A stretch of DNA of 64,000 bases, taken from NCBI RefSeq assembly GCF_000353285.1, contig NZ_KB731324.1:4854577-4918576 (forward strand). Reading direction: 5' to 3'. The notes under the pieces were generated by a model. It was given only the letters and a program-made list of their open reading frames with translations, had not been told where the DNA came from and searched no databases. How positions within the stretch are numbered: the first letter of the stretch is position 1; each line of letters begins with the position of its first letter. Below, in pieces: positions 53,846-62,462 of the stretch. A program made the translations under genes and the position numbers. The DNA comes from Leptolyngbya boryana PCC 6306 (GTDB lineage Bacteria > Cyanobacteriota > Cyanobacteriia > Leptolyngbyales > Leptolyngbyaceae).

Positions 53846-54251
53846 AAATTGAAACAAAATTCAGATTCGGCACGCGATACATGGGTTTCGTGGGTTTCTC
53901 CGTTGTGATGAACTCATCTACATTGCAAGAAAGTGCTGCTGCAATGTGCAAAGCATCGATACTGGCTAGACCGTAAGTAGAAGCGATTTGCCTCGCATCC
54001 TGAAGCAGTTTTTCGAGATTAACTGTCCAATGCGCAACTGTTGCAAAATAGGCTTCATAGAATTCAAGCTCTTGCCGTTTTTTGTGATAGGTCGCTTTCG
54101 GGAGAACTTCTAGCTGTATGAAAGGACCAGAGACAAACTCCCGATTCGTATCACTCAAGATATTCAACGCGAGAGCAGAATCCACTGTGTTACCTCGTGC
54201 TGCAATAATCAGAACTCCTGCATCTAGGAAGGTTCGTCTTATTCGTCCCAA
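53844..54251 (-). CDS. vapC: PIN-domain ribonuclease toxin (VapC-like)
   Basis: A 135-residue PIN protein: TFLDAGVLIIAARG supplies the first acidic residue, QLEVLPKATY the Glu, YGLASIDALHIAAALSCNVDEFITTEK the remaining acidic pair. These are the four expected metal-binding positions. It overlaps the antitoxin gene by 13 bp. Likely cleaves tRNA or rRNA when free (family knowledge). Confidence 0.85.
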   Translation of the reverse strand: MGRIRRTFLDAGVLIIAARGNTVDSALALNILSDTNREFVSGPFIQLEVLPKATYHKKRQELEFYEAYFATVAHWTVNLEKLLQDARQIASTYGLASIDALHIAAALSCNVDEFITTEKPTKPMYRVPNLNFVSI

Positions 54252-54484
54252 GTGCTGATGCCTCCACGTCGTTCTGCGAGTTCTCGCTCAAGGTCTTCTC
54301 GACTAAGCAGTGGTTCACCCGATGCAACAATTTCAGCGCGAAGCTCACGCAGTCTCTTACCCAGTGGGCTAATTTCAGGCTCCTCTTTAGGTTCGGGAAG
54401 TGTGTTGATAAACTCCCAGACTTGCTGCTGCTGTTCTGGGTTGAGTCTGCGGATTTTTTCAATGACTAATTCTTCGGTGGTCAT
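54239..54484 (-). CDS. vapB: Antitoxin partner of the PIN toxin (VapB-like)
   Basis: An 81-residue protein starting MTTEELVIEKIRRLNPEQQQQVWEFINTL, a small helical domain like the DUF2281-type antitoxins, with a charged tail (LSREDLERELAERRGGISTWDE) that would wrap the toxin. The ATG at 54484 is favoured over an in-frame start five codons earlier. It precedes and overlaps the toxin gene. Confidence 0.8.
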   Translation of the reverse strand: MTTEELVIEKIRRLNPEQQQQVWEFINTLPEPKEEPEISPLGKRLRELRAEIVASGEPLLSREDLERELAERRGGISTWDE

Positions 54485-54510
54485 AGAAATGAGCCTCACT
54501 TTTCTCTATT

Positions 54511-55164
54511 TTATTCGACTCGACTCGCAATCACTGCATAAAACGGATCACCACCTCCCATCCCTAGCATTTGGAACACAGGCGGAATCTGGGATTGTTT
54601 GATAATGACTTCTGGCGCTGAGAAACCAGGTACAGCTTTGAAATAGTTTTTGACGAGTTCAACGCGATCGCGTTCTGATCCGTCTCGCCAAGCGGCGATC
54701 GCTTTTTGATAAAACATCCGATTTGAGAAGCTAATGATGACGATTCCGCCCGGTTTGAGCACTCGATGAATCTCAGTAAAAATGGCTTCAGGATATTGAA
54801 CATACTGCACAGACACCGTATTCAAAACCGCATCGAAGGATTGATCCGGTAAAGGAAACTTCGGATCTAAATTCAAATTCTGCACAAAGTAATGATTTAA
54901 CCGAGGATTGCGAGCGAGTTCTGCGGCATTCAATCCATGTCCTTCGATATGCTCAAACTGCACATCGTCCGGCAAATGCGACACCCAGCTACTCATCATG
55001 TCGAAAATCCGCGAATTTGGCTTTAAGCGATCGCGATACAAATCCGTCAATTGTTGAATAAACCCCGTATCGACATGCGTGACAAATCGAGGCTGGTCGT
55101 AAAACAATTTGTCATCGGTGGGATCTAATTTCTCGCGTTGATTCGGATTAAGCAGCATATTCAT
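54511..55164 (-). CDS. SAM-dependent methyltransferase, class I
   Basis: A 217-residue protein. RIFDMMSSWVSHLP is the (unusually Gly-poor) motif I, HIEGHGLNAAELARNPRLN the acidic loop region, FDAVLNTVSVQYVQYPEAIFTEIHRVLKPGGIVIISFSNR motifs IV-VI. The fold is a methyltransferase of the UbiE-like type, but substrate residues are not recognised. Motif I lacks the usual GxGxG, which is conserved in this cyanobacterial/plant subgroup as far as I can recall. Confidence 0.82.
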   Translation of the reverse strand: MNMLLNPNQREKLDPTDDKLFYDQPRFVTHVDTGFIQQLTDLYRDRLKPNSRIFDMMSSWVSHLPDDVQFEHIEGHGLNAAELARNPRLNHYFVQNLNLDPKFPLPDQSFDAVLNTVSVQYVQYPEAIFTEIHRVLKPGGIVIISFSNRMFYQKAIAAWRDGSERDRVELVKNYFKAVPGFSAPEVIIKQSQIPPVFQMLGMGGGDPFYAVIASRVE

Positions 55165-55262
55165 AAGAGGTAGAACTATAAACTTATGTTAACAAACAAG
55201 ATTTGACTCGAATTGGGCAACAGGTCATGATGAGAACGGCAATGATCTAGGATGTTGGCGAT

Positions 55263-56423
55263 ATGCGTGTCCGTCAAAGCATTCCCGAACTATTCTCAAC
55301 CTTTTTGCGATTTGAATCCGATCAAATCACAAGCTGGAGCACCGATTCGAGATTGCATCGCAGCATTCAGAAGCATTTGGCTCAAATGCCCGAAGAAACC
55401 GCCGATCGCTTTTGGGTAATGTATTGGCATCGCTGCTGGAGAAAAGAGGAAGCCTCTCCACGTCAGCAAATTTCAGCAGGGCATATTTCGGCTTATTTGC
55501 AAGAAGCGTGCTATTGGAGTGTGCAAAAGATTCAACCTAAAACTTCGTCGCAGCAATTTCAGCTTGCCGATTTGTTTCAAGTTGCGATCGCTGCCGTGCC
55601 TAAAATTCTCAAAGCCTGCGATCCCGACGAACGAGCCAGCCTGAAGACTTATGCCAGTTCCGCATTTGGCAACGTAGTTCGAGATTGGTTACGCCAGCGT
55701 CGAGAGATTGATCTGTGCAATCATTGGGGATTGCTCTTGAAGCTGAGCCGCAAACGCTTAATTGAAGCGCTGCAAGGATTAGATGCTTCAACGATCGAGC
55801 AATATCTCACAGCTTGGAAATGCTTTGAACTGTGTTATCTACCTGCAAAAACGCTAGGCATGAGACAGAGTGCGGCTCCCAGTGCAGAAGTTTGGAATGC
55901 GATCGTCACTCAATATAAAAAAGAAACAGGCGAAGCGGTGAGTCCAGCCACTTTGGAGCGTTGGCTAACCGATTGTGCAAATCGGGTGCGATCGCAGTCT
56001 TTTCCGACGGTCTCCTCTTTAAATATGCCAAGACCTGGACAAGACGATGGCGAATTACAAGATGAGGTTATAGATTCAAGAGATTCGCTATTAACTGAGT
56101 TGATTGAGCAAGAAGAACAGCGGGAAAGGCAGGATCAGCGATCGCAGCTCAATCAAGTCTTGGAAACTGCGATCGCCGAATTCGATGTGTCTGTCCAACA
56201 ACTGTTACAGCTTTATTACCAGCAACAATTCACTCAGCAGCAGATTGCGAAACAGCTTGAGGTGCAACAGTACACAGTATCCCGAAAGTTATCGAAAGCA
56301 CGGGAGGCATTACTGTTGAAATTAGTTCGGTGGAGTCAAGCGATCAATCCTGCAACTGACCCAGAAGTGATTAAGAGCATGGGTCTAGTTTTGGAAGAAT
56401 GGTTACAGAAGCATTATTCGTGA
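55263..56423 (+). CDS. Atypical sigma-70-like protein with region-4-type HTH
   Basis: A 386-residue protein. The C-terminal part (about 290-350: VQQLLQLYYQQQFTQQQIAKQLEVQQYTVSRKLSKAREALL) is a sigma region 4-type helix-turn-helix. The region LKTYASSAFGNVVRDWLRQRREIDLCNHWGLLLKLSRKRL (about 120-165) resembles region 2/3 of cyanobacterial sigma-like proteins. The long N-terminus is unrecognised. It may be a specialised sigma factor or regulator; promoter class cannot be inferred. Confidence 0.65.
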   Translation: MRVRQSIPELFSTFLRFESDQITSWSTDSRLHRSIQKHLAQMPEETADRFWVMYWHRCWRKEEASPRQQISAGHISAYLQEACYWSVQKIQPKTSSQQFQLADLFQVAIAAVPKILKACDPDERASLKTYASSAFGNVVRDWLRQRREIDLCNHWGLLLKLSRKRLIEALQGLDASTIEQYLTAWKCFELCYLPAKTLGMRQSAAPSAEVWNAIVTQYKKETGEAVSPATLERWLTDCANRVRSQSFPTVSSLNMPRPGQDDGELQDEVIDSRDSLLTELIEQEEQRERQDQRSQLNQVLETAIAEFDVSVQQLLQLYYQQQFTQQQIAKQLEVQQYTVSRKLSKAREALLLKLVRWSQAINPATDPEVIKSMGLVLEEWLQKHYS

Positions 56424-56547
56424 ACGATCTGTACTAACCTTCAGTATGGTCTAGGCTTCTAACTTCACAGAGAATAGTCTCTGCGATCGCAACTCATCAC
56501 TTAATTTGAGCGAACTAGATCCACCAGTATCTCACATCCCCAAGCTC

Positions 56548-56991
56548 CTAACGTTTCTGAAGGGCAGGAGACAGAATTTCAGTGGAATAGACTGCACCAC
56601 TTAACATCAGTTCTGTCACAACTGAATATGCTTCGCTCCATGCCTGTTCAGCGTTAGGAGTCCAAGCCTCTCCTAGACAAAGGGCAAGTGCTTTCAACAA
56701 CGTGCTGCCCACCAGCGGATAATGTTCGGGCAGCACCCCGTATTGGATATGGCGAGTGCCTAAACCCTGAAGTGGGTGAGCCAAGCGATCAGGATGACGG
56801 AGACTTTCTACAACTAGGACAAGCGATTGAAAGAGCTTCTTGGCTTGGTCTTCCATATGGGTGTTTGCAAAAAGCGGCTTGACCTCTGGATAGTCGGCAA
56901 ATAAATTTGTGTAGAAGTGATTCGTAAACTCAAGCTCCTGTGCTTTAATCTGCGCAAAACTGGACTCTAACAATTCAACATTTAAAGGCAT
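56548..56991 (-). CDS. Single-domain haemoglobin (flavohaemoglobin-type globin)
   Basis: A 147-residue three-over-three globin without a reductase domain. LLESSFAQIKAQELEFTNHFYTNLFADYPEVKPLFANTHMEDQAKKLFQSL gives helices A-E. LGTRHIQYGVLPEHYPLVGSTLLKAL holds the proximal His (in RHIQYGV) and the HYPLVG block. Likely roles are NO or O2 handling. The ATG at 56991 is chosen; a start 7 codons upstream is possible. Confidence 0.88.
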   Translation of the reverse strand: MPLNVELLESSFAQIKAQELEFTNHFYTNLFADYPEVKPLFANTHMEDQAKKLFQSLVLVVESLRHPDRLAHPLQGLGTRHIQYGVLPEHYPLVGSTLLKALALCLGEAWTPNAEQAWSEAYSVVTELMLSGAVYSTEILSPALQKR

Positions 56992-57303
56992 ACAGCGCTT
57001 CCTCTTGTTCACTTTTCACAAAGTATTAGACTCAGATGAATTAATCTATGAGGTAGCTCATTCAGGCAATAGATGAGCGATCTCGAGAAAAAATGCTGAG
57101 GAGAGTTTGACGGGCAAAATACAGCAAGACAATCTCTTCAAATTTCTCTTCAAATTTGAGTTGCTTAGGCAGGTTGAAGACCTGTCACAAATTAGATGCT
57201 TCAAACCACTAAGATCACGGCTTAATAGAAGAATAATCACGGGGATACGATCGATACAGACGCGCCCTGAAGCTTCCCCGATTCAGGCGGTGAGAAAAAA
57301 CCT

Positions 57304-58578
57304 ATGCTTTCAAGACTTCGGCGAATCATTCGGCAATTTTTTACTAGAACCAGAACGATCAATAAACAGCCCTTAAACCCGGCAAGCTTGATCGTGCTGA
57401 TCTTGATCGACATCTTCATCCTTGTAAATGTCTTTACAGGACTCAATGATATTAGCAATTGGGTTCTCAGCCCCACTCAAGCCAATCCTTGCTACACGGC
57501 ATGGCAAAACTATCGAGAGTCCAAAGACAAAAATAAAGATTTCAATATCGTCCGTGCTGCCGCAGATAAAGATTTCTACCCTCCAATTTCGAGCTTCCCG
57601 CCAAACTCAGCAAATCAGACCTTACAAGACAGTTATCGACAGAATTCAAGAGGACAATTGGGCGATGTATCGCCGACCTGTCAAGGGTTTGCCACCGCTG
57701 CCGATAAAGTCAATACGCCAGACAACGAAAAGCTCGTGAAATCGATTGCTCAAAAACAAGACGCGATCGCGAAACTTGAAAATAGCAATCGAAATATTCG
57801 CGCTCAATATGATTCAACTCTACTCGAAAAGATTGCAGGTCAGAATCGAGATCAATCAATCAACAATGTTGGCGCAGAAAAAGCAAAACAACAACTCGAT
57901 AATAATAATCAGCAAATTGCTCAACTGAGACAAGAAATCGAGAAACTTAAAGCTGATTTGTTAGCAAAACCAGAAAGCACTGCATTTCTCAAACTTCTGA
58001 ATGACGGCAACACCTTTAGTGAAGTTGAAAGAAGCTATAAACATGCTTCATTCTGGTATCCCAGCATTCAACTGACCTTACAAGCGCTCTTTCTCGTCCC
58101 GCTCTTGATTGGAGCCGCGATCGTCAATCGATTTGCCGAGCGCAAACGCTACGGATTAGTTGCACTGATTAGCTGGCACTTGCTGATCATTTTCTTCATT
58201 CCGTTGATTCTGAAAGTCTTTGAATTTCTCCAAGTCGGTGTCCTGTTCAAAGTTCTGTTTGATCTGATCAGTACAATTTTTGGAGGATTAGTCTTTCTGG
58301 TCAGTTATGCCTACATTTTGATTATCCCGATCGCAGGTTTCGCACTGATCAAACTGTTCCAGACCATTGTGAAAAAATCGAAACCTCAGCCTTCGATTTT
58401 AGTTCAACAATCTCGCTGTCTTAACTGCACCAGAGTTCTCAAAGGCGGAGAAGATTACTGTCCTCACTGTGGCTATCACCAACATCACGAGTGCCACAAT
58501 TGTCACCAACCGACTTATCAGCATCTTCCCTACTGTCGCAACTGTGGTGCAGAACAAAATCCGAGTGAATCAATTTAA
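57304..58578 (+). CDS. Membrane protein with coiled coil and double zinc ribbon
   Basis: A 424-residue protein of unknown function. There is one N-terminal helix (29-50, LIVLILIDIFILVNVFTGL). A non-membrane part with a coiled coil follows at about 140-225 (IAQKQDAIAKLENSNRNIRAQ...QQIAQLRQEIEKLKADLL). Three to four helices lie at about 243-370. The C-terminal double zinc ribbon (about 383-418) is CLNC...CPHCG...CHNC...CRNCG. The layout suggests an envelope-spanning sensor or scaffold with a cytoplasmic metal-binding tail. Confidence 0.75.
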   Translation: MLSRLRRIIRQFFTRTRTINKQPLNPASLIVLILIDIFILVNVFTGLNDISNWVLSPTQANPCYTAWQNYRESKDKNKDFNIVRAAADKDFYPPISSFPPNSANQTLQDSYRQNSRGQLGDVSPTCQGFATAADKVNTPDNEKLVKSIAQKQDAIAKLENSNRNIRAQYDSTLLEKIAGQNRDQSINNVGAEKAKQQLDNNNQQIAQLRQEIEKLKADLLAKPESTAFLKLLNDGNTFSEVERSYKHASFWYPSIQLTLQALFLVPLLIGAAIVNRFAERKRYGLVALISWHLLIIFFIPLILKVFEFLQVGVLFKVLFDLISTIFGGLVFLVSYAYILIIPIAGFALIKLFQTIVKKSKPQPSILVQQSRCLNCTRVLKGGEDYCPHCGYHQHHECHNCHQPTYQHLPYCRNCGAEQNPSESI

Positions 58579-58616
58579 GAGAATTCATCTACGATCGATA
58601 AAAATCGGGTCAGCCT

Positions 58617-59630
58617 ATGTATCCCATTCCTTCATTCTTCGATCGTACTTCTGTGAGTTCAGTGTGGCGTGTTCCTTATCAGCAACGCGCCACAGATGCA
58701 GAAGCCTGGGCAAAACAGCATCAGATCAAACCCGCTGCTGACGATCGCAAACGCATTTGTCTATTAGCGATCGATGTACAAAATACCTTCTGTCTTCCCG
58801 ATTTTGAGTTGTTTGTGGGGGGTCGATCGGGTCAGGGTGCGATCGAAGACAATGTGCGGCTGTGTGAGTTTATCTATCGCAATTTAGGAACGATCACCGA
58901 GATTGCTCCCACAATGGATACTCACACAGCAATGCAAATCTTTCATCCGATTTTCTGGGTGAATGAAGCAGGAGAGCATCCGATTCCAGCGGCAACCTTA
59001 ATTCAATTCGAGGATGTGCAAAATGGAGTCTGGCGGGTCAATCCCTCGGTTGCAGCAAGTTTGCAAGCAAGCTATGACAGGCTGAATCAGCACGCTTTGC
59101 ATTATACGAAGCAACTCACCGACGCAGGGAAATATCCTCTAACGGTATGGCCCTATCACTCAATGCTAGGTGGAATTGGACATGCGTTAGTGTCAGCCGT
59201 TGAAGAAGCAATGTTCTTTCATTGCATTGCTCGCAGTAGTCAGACCAGTTTTGAAATCAAAGGCAATCACCCTTTAACTGAAAACTATTCTGTTCTGCGT
59301 CCTGAAGTGTTGACAACCACGGGTGGTGAATTGCTTGCACAGAAAAACAGCCGATTGATTGAGAAATTGTTGAAGTTCGATGCGGTGATTATTGCAGGTC
59401 AGGCAAAAAGTCATTGTGTCGCTTGGACGATCGATGATTTGCTCACGGAAATTCAAGTCTATGATCCTAACCTAGCTCAGAAAGTGTATCTGCTCGAAGA
59501 TTGCACTTCCGCAGTCGTTGTACCGGGCGTTGTCGATTACACTGAGCAAGCAGATCAGGCGTATGAACGATTCGCAGCGGCTGGAATGAAGATTGTGAAA
59601 TCGACAGATACGATCGCGGAGTGGATTTAG
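58617..59630 (+). CDS. Isochorismatase-like cysteine hydrolase (nicotinamidase-related)
   Basis: A 337-residue protein. [22 protein letters not shown] carries the catalytic Asp (about 53), and [22 protein letters not shown] the nucleophile Cys with the cis-peptide region. [17 protein letters not shown] supplies the metal-site His/Asp as in nicotinamidase. It is longer than bacterial PncA (about 210), with insertions around residues 120-200. Substrate uncertain. Confidence 0.85.
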   Translation: MYPIPSFFDRTSVSSVWRVPYQQRATDAEAWAKQHQIKPAADDRKRICLLAIDVQNTFCLPDFELFVGGRSGQGAIEDNVRLCEFIYRNLGTITEIAPTMDTHTAMQIFHPIFWVNEAGEHPIPAATLIQFEDVQNGVWRVNPSVAASLQASYDRLNQHALHYTKQLTDAGKYPLTVWPYHSMLGGIGHALVSAVEEAMFFHCIARSSQTSFEIKGNHPLTENYSVLRPEVLTTTGGELLAQKNSRLIEKLLKFDAVIIAGQAKSHCVAWTIDDLLTEIQVYDPNLAQKVYLLEDCTSAVVVPGVVDYTEQADQAYERFAAAGMKIVKSTDTIAEWI

Positions 59631-59649
59631 TGGGGAGTGGGGAGTAGGG
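59629..59649. repeat. AGTGGGG heptamer tandem repeat
   Basis: Two perfect AGTGGGG copies and one AGTAGGG, starting at the stop codon of the hydrolase gene. It is the reverse complement of the repeat at 42366. GGGGAG can pair with CTCCCC at 59661-59666, so the RNA may form a hairpin between the two convergent genes. Confidence 0.8.
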
Positions 59650-59674
59650 ACAAGCGCTATTGCTCCCCATTCCC

Positions 59675-60070
59675 TTATTTCGGTTCTGCACAACCCTCGC
59701 GGACTGTATTTCCCATCATCAAAGTTGCAGCGTAGGGATAGTTCTTATCTGACATGGTATCGCTACAGGAATCGACTTTCTTAAGAACTAAGATGTTATT
59801 GCCTTGTAAACGGTAGACTCGAACATTGTCGATCGGGCGACCCTGTGCCCCGATTGGAGCGACATACGGGAAGGTGCGCGGCTTTGTATCAGGAGTCGTA
59901 TAAACAATGCCTTTTTTGCCGATCGTAATATTCCAGAATGGTTCATTTCCTCGAACGATAAACTCGCGTGCTGAATTTGCAGAAGTTGGAGCCGGAGTTT
60001 TTGCGATCGCGCTTAGAGAAACAACAGAAGCCATGCCAACAAAGGCAACACACCATAACCAAGATTTCAT
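59675..60070 (-). CDS. Exported COG3650-type hypothetical protein
   Basis: A 131-residue protein with a signal peptide (CVAFVGMASVVSLSAIAKTPA). The mature core has REFIVRGNEPFWNITIGKKGIVYTTP at its start and VDSCSDTMSDKNYPYAATLMMGNTVREGCAEP at its end. These match the (G.EPFW...CSDGMSD..YPY) family of periplasmic proteins. The two C-terminal Cys probably form a disulfide. Function unknown. Confidence 0.85.
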   Translation of the reverse strand: MKSWLWCVAFVGMASVVSLSAIAKTPAPTSANSAREFIVRGNEPFWNITIGKKGIVYTTPDTKPRTFPYVAPIGAQGRPIDNVRVYRLQGNNILVLKKVDSCSDTMSDKNYPYAATLMMGNTVREGCAEPK

Positions 60071-60220
60071 GATATTGAAAATACAATGAGTAAAGAATCG
60101 AGCAGCCCAAAATCGCTTGTGTGCTCAATCATTTACACAATTACCATCAACCTGATTCCGGATCTGCCTGCTCTGATCCATGGCTTGATCATAAATTAAG
60201 AGTTCAATCGCGATCGCGGA

Positions 60221-60604
60221 TCAGGACTCATAGCTCAAAAGTTCACGAAGTTGATGATCATCGACAGGCTGTAATAGATTGAGCAAATGTCCGTCAGGAG
60301 TTCTCACCAAAGCAACTTTACCGAAAGATAGTTGGCGAACAATCCCTTCTAATCTTCCGCCCATCGCTTCGAGATCTTCGACCGTGGTATACACATCTGC
60401 CACATGAAAACTCAAAATCGGTGAACTTTCAGTTTGATATGAACGAGTTGTAGCATGTAGCGCAATCTCTGTTCCGTCTGCTTCTAGCTCTGCCCAAGTT
60501 TCCGTGACTACATTGACTTTTAGCCCCAATCCTTCCCGGTAAAACTCTACAGAAGCACTAACATTCTCAACCATGAGAATAATCTGTCTAAATTGTGTCG
60601 TCAT
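60221..60604 (-). CDS. VOC/glyoxalase-fold protein
   Basis: A 127-residue protein of two beta-alpha-beta-beta-beta units: QIILMVENVSASVEFYREGLGLKV and ILSFHVADVYTTVEDLEAMGGRLEG...GKVALVRTPDGHLLNLLQPV. Candidate metal positions are Glu/His in EIALHA and the terminal LNLLQ region. Reaction not deducible. It lies 12 bp after the alpha/beta hydrolase on the same strand, so they are likely co-transcribed. Confidence 0.85.
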   Translation of the reverse strand: MTTQFRQIILMVENVSASVEFYREGLGLKVNVVTETWAELEADGTEIALHATTRSYQTESSPILSFHVADVYTTVEDLEAMGGRLEGIVRQLSFGKVALVRTPDGHLLNLLQPVDDHQLRELLSYES

Positions 60605-60616
60605 TTTGATTGCTCC

Positions 60617-61348
60617 TCAAGCTGTCAACTCTAGCTCAGGCATTCGAGAAAGAGATTGCCAAAACTGCACCACTTCATTTCCAACTGGCTCTGGATGAAA
60701 AAAGTGAAAGAAATGCCTGCCCTCGGGGCATCGCCATAAGCGATCGCCTAATTTCAACATGCGGCTCCATTGAGCATGAGAGCGACGATCGATGACCGAA
60801 TCATCATTGGCAGCACAGACTAATAATGGGATTTCGACTCCGCCTTTTGGCAATTGCACCAATCCGTACAGTGAATGGAGACTCGGCGATGTTTCTAAAT
60901 CTCGATCGAGTAATGCCACAAACGCTTGAGTCTGGAAGGGCAGATGTGTGCCGAATAAGTTTCGTACCATTTGTCCCAAAACCTGCTGACGGCTACAGGG
61001 TAAAAGCTTCCGTTGAACGTAATAATGTGTATGCCAAGTAATTGCAGGTTGAGCAGCTACGCTGAAAAGCGTCAGTGACTTCACTTTTTCAGGATAGAGA
61101 CGAGCATATAACAGTGCGACAATGCCACTGGTTCCATGTCCAAGTAGATGAACAGAATGGTGCTGAGTCTCTAAATACTGATGGAGAAGTTCAACGGCAC
61201 TCGCTAAAGAACTTGCTTCGTCTAGATCTTGTTCGTACTGCCATAATGCGATCGTTGCTTGTCGAGAAAGATACTGTATCAAAGGACGATCTAAAGCTTT
61301 CACTCCAGCACTTGCACTAACCCAAACCGCATCTACCACCTGATCCAT
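60617..61348 (-). CDS. Alpha/beta-hydrolase-fold protein with altered nucleophile elbow
   Basis: A 243-residue alpha/beta hydrolase. HLLGHGTSGIVALLYARLYPEKVKSLTLFS corresponds to the nucleophile elbow, but reads GHGTSG where GxSxG is expected, so Gly stands in the Ser position. CAANDDSVIDRRSHAQWSRML and GRHFFHFFHPE hold the acid and His positions. The ATG at 61348 has AAGGAG six bases upstream; an upstream start (61453) lacks family similarity. It may be a non-enzymatic or unusual hydrolase. Confidence 0.75.
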   Translation of the reverse strand: MDQVVDAVWVSASAGVKALDRPLIQYLSRQATIALWQYEQDLDEASSLASAVELLHQYLETQHHSVHLLGHGTSGIVALLYARLYPEKVKSLTLFSVAAQPAITWHTHYYVQRKLLPCSRQQVLGQMVRNLFGTHLPFQTQAFVALLDRDLETSPSLHSLYGLVQLPKGGVEIPLLVCAANDDSVIDRRSHAQWSRMLKLGDRLWRCPEGRHFFHFFHPEPVGNEVVQFWQSLSRMPELELTA

Positions 61349-61580
61349 CGCCATCTCCTTAACAAATTGAATTCTAAATTGACCTGAGCTTCGACCAATC
61401 AACTCGCGCTCATGCTCATCCGCTCCGGAGTAGAATTCGAGGCAGATGAGCATCAGTGCGAGCGGCTTACCAAGCTTTAGGTCAAGTGAACTGCTCTAAC
61501 CACAAACTCAGAATCAGGATTAATAATTTGTCCATCTTGGTCACTCCTAGACCTACTGTTGCAAAATCAGGCAATACAAC

Positions 61581-62093
61581 TTAGATGCCAAATGCAGATT
61601 TGAGTTGAGTCGCCCAAGCTTTGATCCGTTCGTCTGTCAGATCGGATTGGTTATCTTCATCAATGGCAAGTCCGCAAAATTTATCTCCGCGAACTGCCTT
61701 CGATTCTTGATGCTCGTAGCCTGCGGTGGAAGTCATCCCCACCGTTTGTCCTCCGAGCCCAGAAATTTTTTCTTCCAAGATCCCCATTGCATCTTGGAAG
61801 TTATCGGCATAGCCAATCTGATCGCCACAGCCAAAGTAGGCAACCTTTTTGCCATTGAAATTGATATTGTCTAGCTCATCGTAAAAGCCTTCCCAATCGG
61901 CTTGAAGCTCTCCAATGTTCCAGGTGGGACAGCCGATGATGAGGTATTCATACGGTTCAAAATCTTCAGAACTTGCATTGGCAATATCGCTCAACTCAAC
62001 GATCGAGTCTCCTCCCAGTTGAGCTTGAATTGCTTCTGCAATTGTCTCTGTGTTGCCAGTTTGCGTGCCGTAAAATAAGCCGACCGTTGCCAT
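61581..62093 (-). CDS. isiB: Flavodoxin
   Basis: FMN-binding electron carrier that replaces ferredoxin after photosystem I under iron limitation. The 170-residue long-chain flavodoxin has VGLFYGTQTGNTETIAEAI (phosphate loop), CPTWNIGELQADWEGFYDEL (FMN loop with Trp) and GCGDQIGYADNFQDAMG (second loop with Tyr). No isiA lies next to it. Two AT-rich palindromes upstream (62129-62153, 62176-62189) may be iron-responsive. Confidence 0.95.
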   Translation of the reverse strand: MATVGLFYGTQTGNTETIAEAIQAQLGGDSIVELSDIANASSEDFEPYEYLIIGCPTWNIGELQADWEGFYDELDNINFNGKKVAYFGCGDQIGYADNFQDAMGILEEKISGLGGQTVGMTSTAGYEHQESKAVRGDKFCGLAIDEDNQSDLTDERIKAWATQLKSAFGI

Positions 62094-62128
62094 CGTTGAT
62101 CCTTCATTCTGTGAGTTACTTAGCCAGC

Positions 62129-62189
62129 CTTATTGATTAAAAGTCTCAATAAGCTTCAAGACCAAGCTTACCATTTTTATTGAAATAAA
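62129..62189 (-). promoter_or_regulatory. Candidate operator region of flavodoxin
   Basis: CTTATTGA-N9-TCAATAAG (62129-62153) and TTTATT-GA-AATAAA (62176-62189) lie about 35-95 bp upstream of the flavodoxin start. Fur boxes of cyanobacteria are AT-rich palindromes of this general type, and flavodoxin is a known Fur target, so these are candidate sites. The match is by shape and not by consensus score. Confidence 0.45.
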
Positions 62190-62227
62190 TTTGCATCTAA
62201 GGACTGTTAAAAAATATTAAAAAAACG

Positions 62228-62290
62228 AGCAAATAAGAAAAACCAGACTTTCTAAGGCTTTGAGAGCGCAAAGTCTGGTTTAAATTTGCT
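62228..62290 (-). terminator. Large hairpin terminator of the small minus-strand gene
   Basis: AAACCAGACTTT (62240-62251) and AAAGTCTGGTTT (62270-62281) pair perfectly over 12 bp. AGCAAAT/ATTTGCT flank them as a further 7-bp outer stem. On the minus strand TTTTT directly follows the inner stem and another T7 lies just beyond the outer one. It sits 11 bp after the stop of the frame at 62301-62462. Confidence 0.8.
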
Positions 62291-62300
62291 TGTTTAGAAC

Positions 62301-62462
62301 TTAAGTTGTTGAGAAAAAGTCTAGGTTAAAGTGTGGCGCGATGGCAAGGTCGTTGAGACAAAGCTTTTCGGGGCCACCCAATATTCCAGCCTGATTTTGA
62401 ATGCGAGGCGACTTTTTCAGGGCGTTGCATAACTGCTCATCTTCATTCGTGTAAATGAACAC
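62301..62462 (-). CDS. Predicted small protein (53 aa) upstream of flavodoxin
   Basis: Frame from GTG 62462 to TAA 62301, open back to a TAG at 62484. The product starts VFIYTNEDEQLCNALKKSPR and continues IQNQAGILGGPEKLCLNDLA to a C-terminus rich in Phe (HFNLDFFSTT). It has protein-like composition, two Cys and a Gly-Gly-Pro. A strong terminator starts 11 bp after the stop on the same strand, which argues for a real transcript. There is no ATG start or clear ribosome-binding site, and no family is recognised; a remnant of a larger gene is the alternative. Confidence 0.55.
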   Translation of the reverse strand: MFIYTNEDEQLCNALKKSPRIQNQAGILGGPEKLCLNDLAIAPHFNLDFFSTT

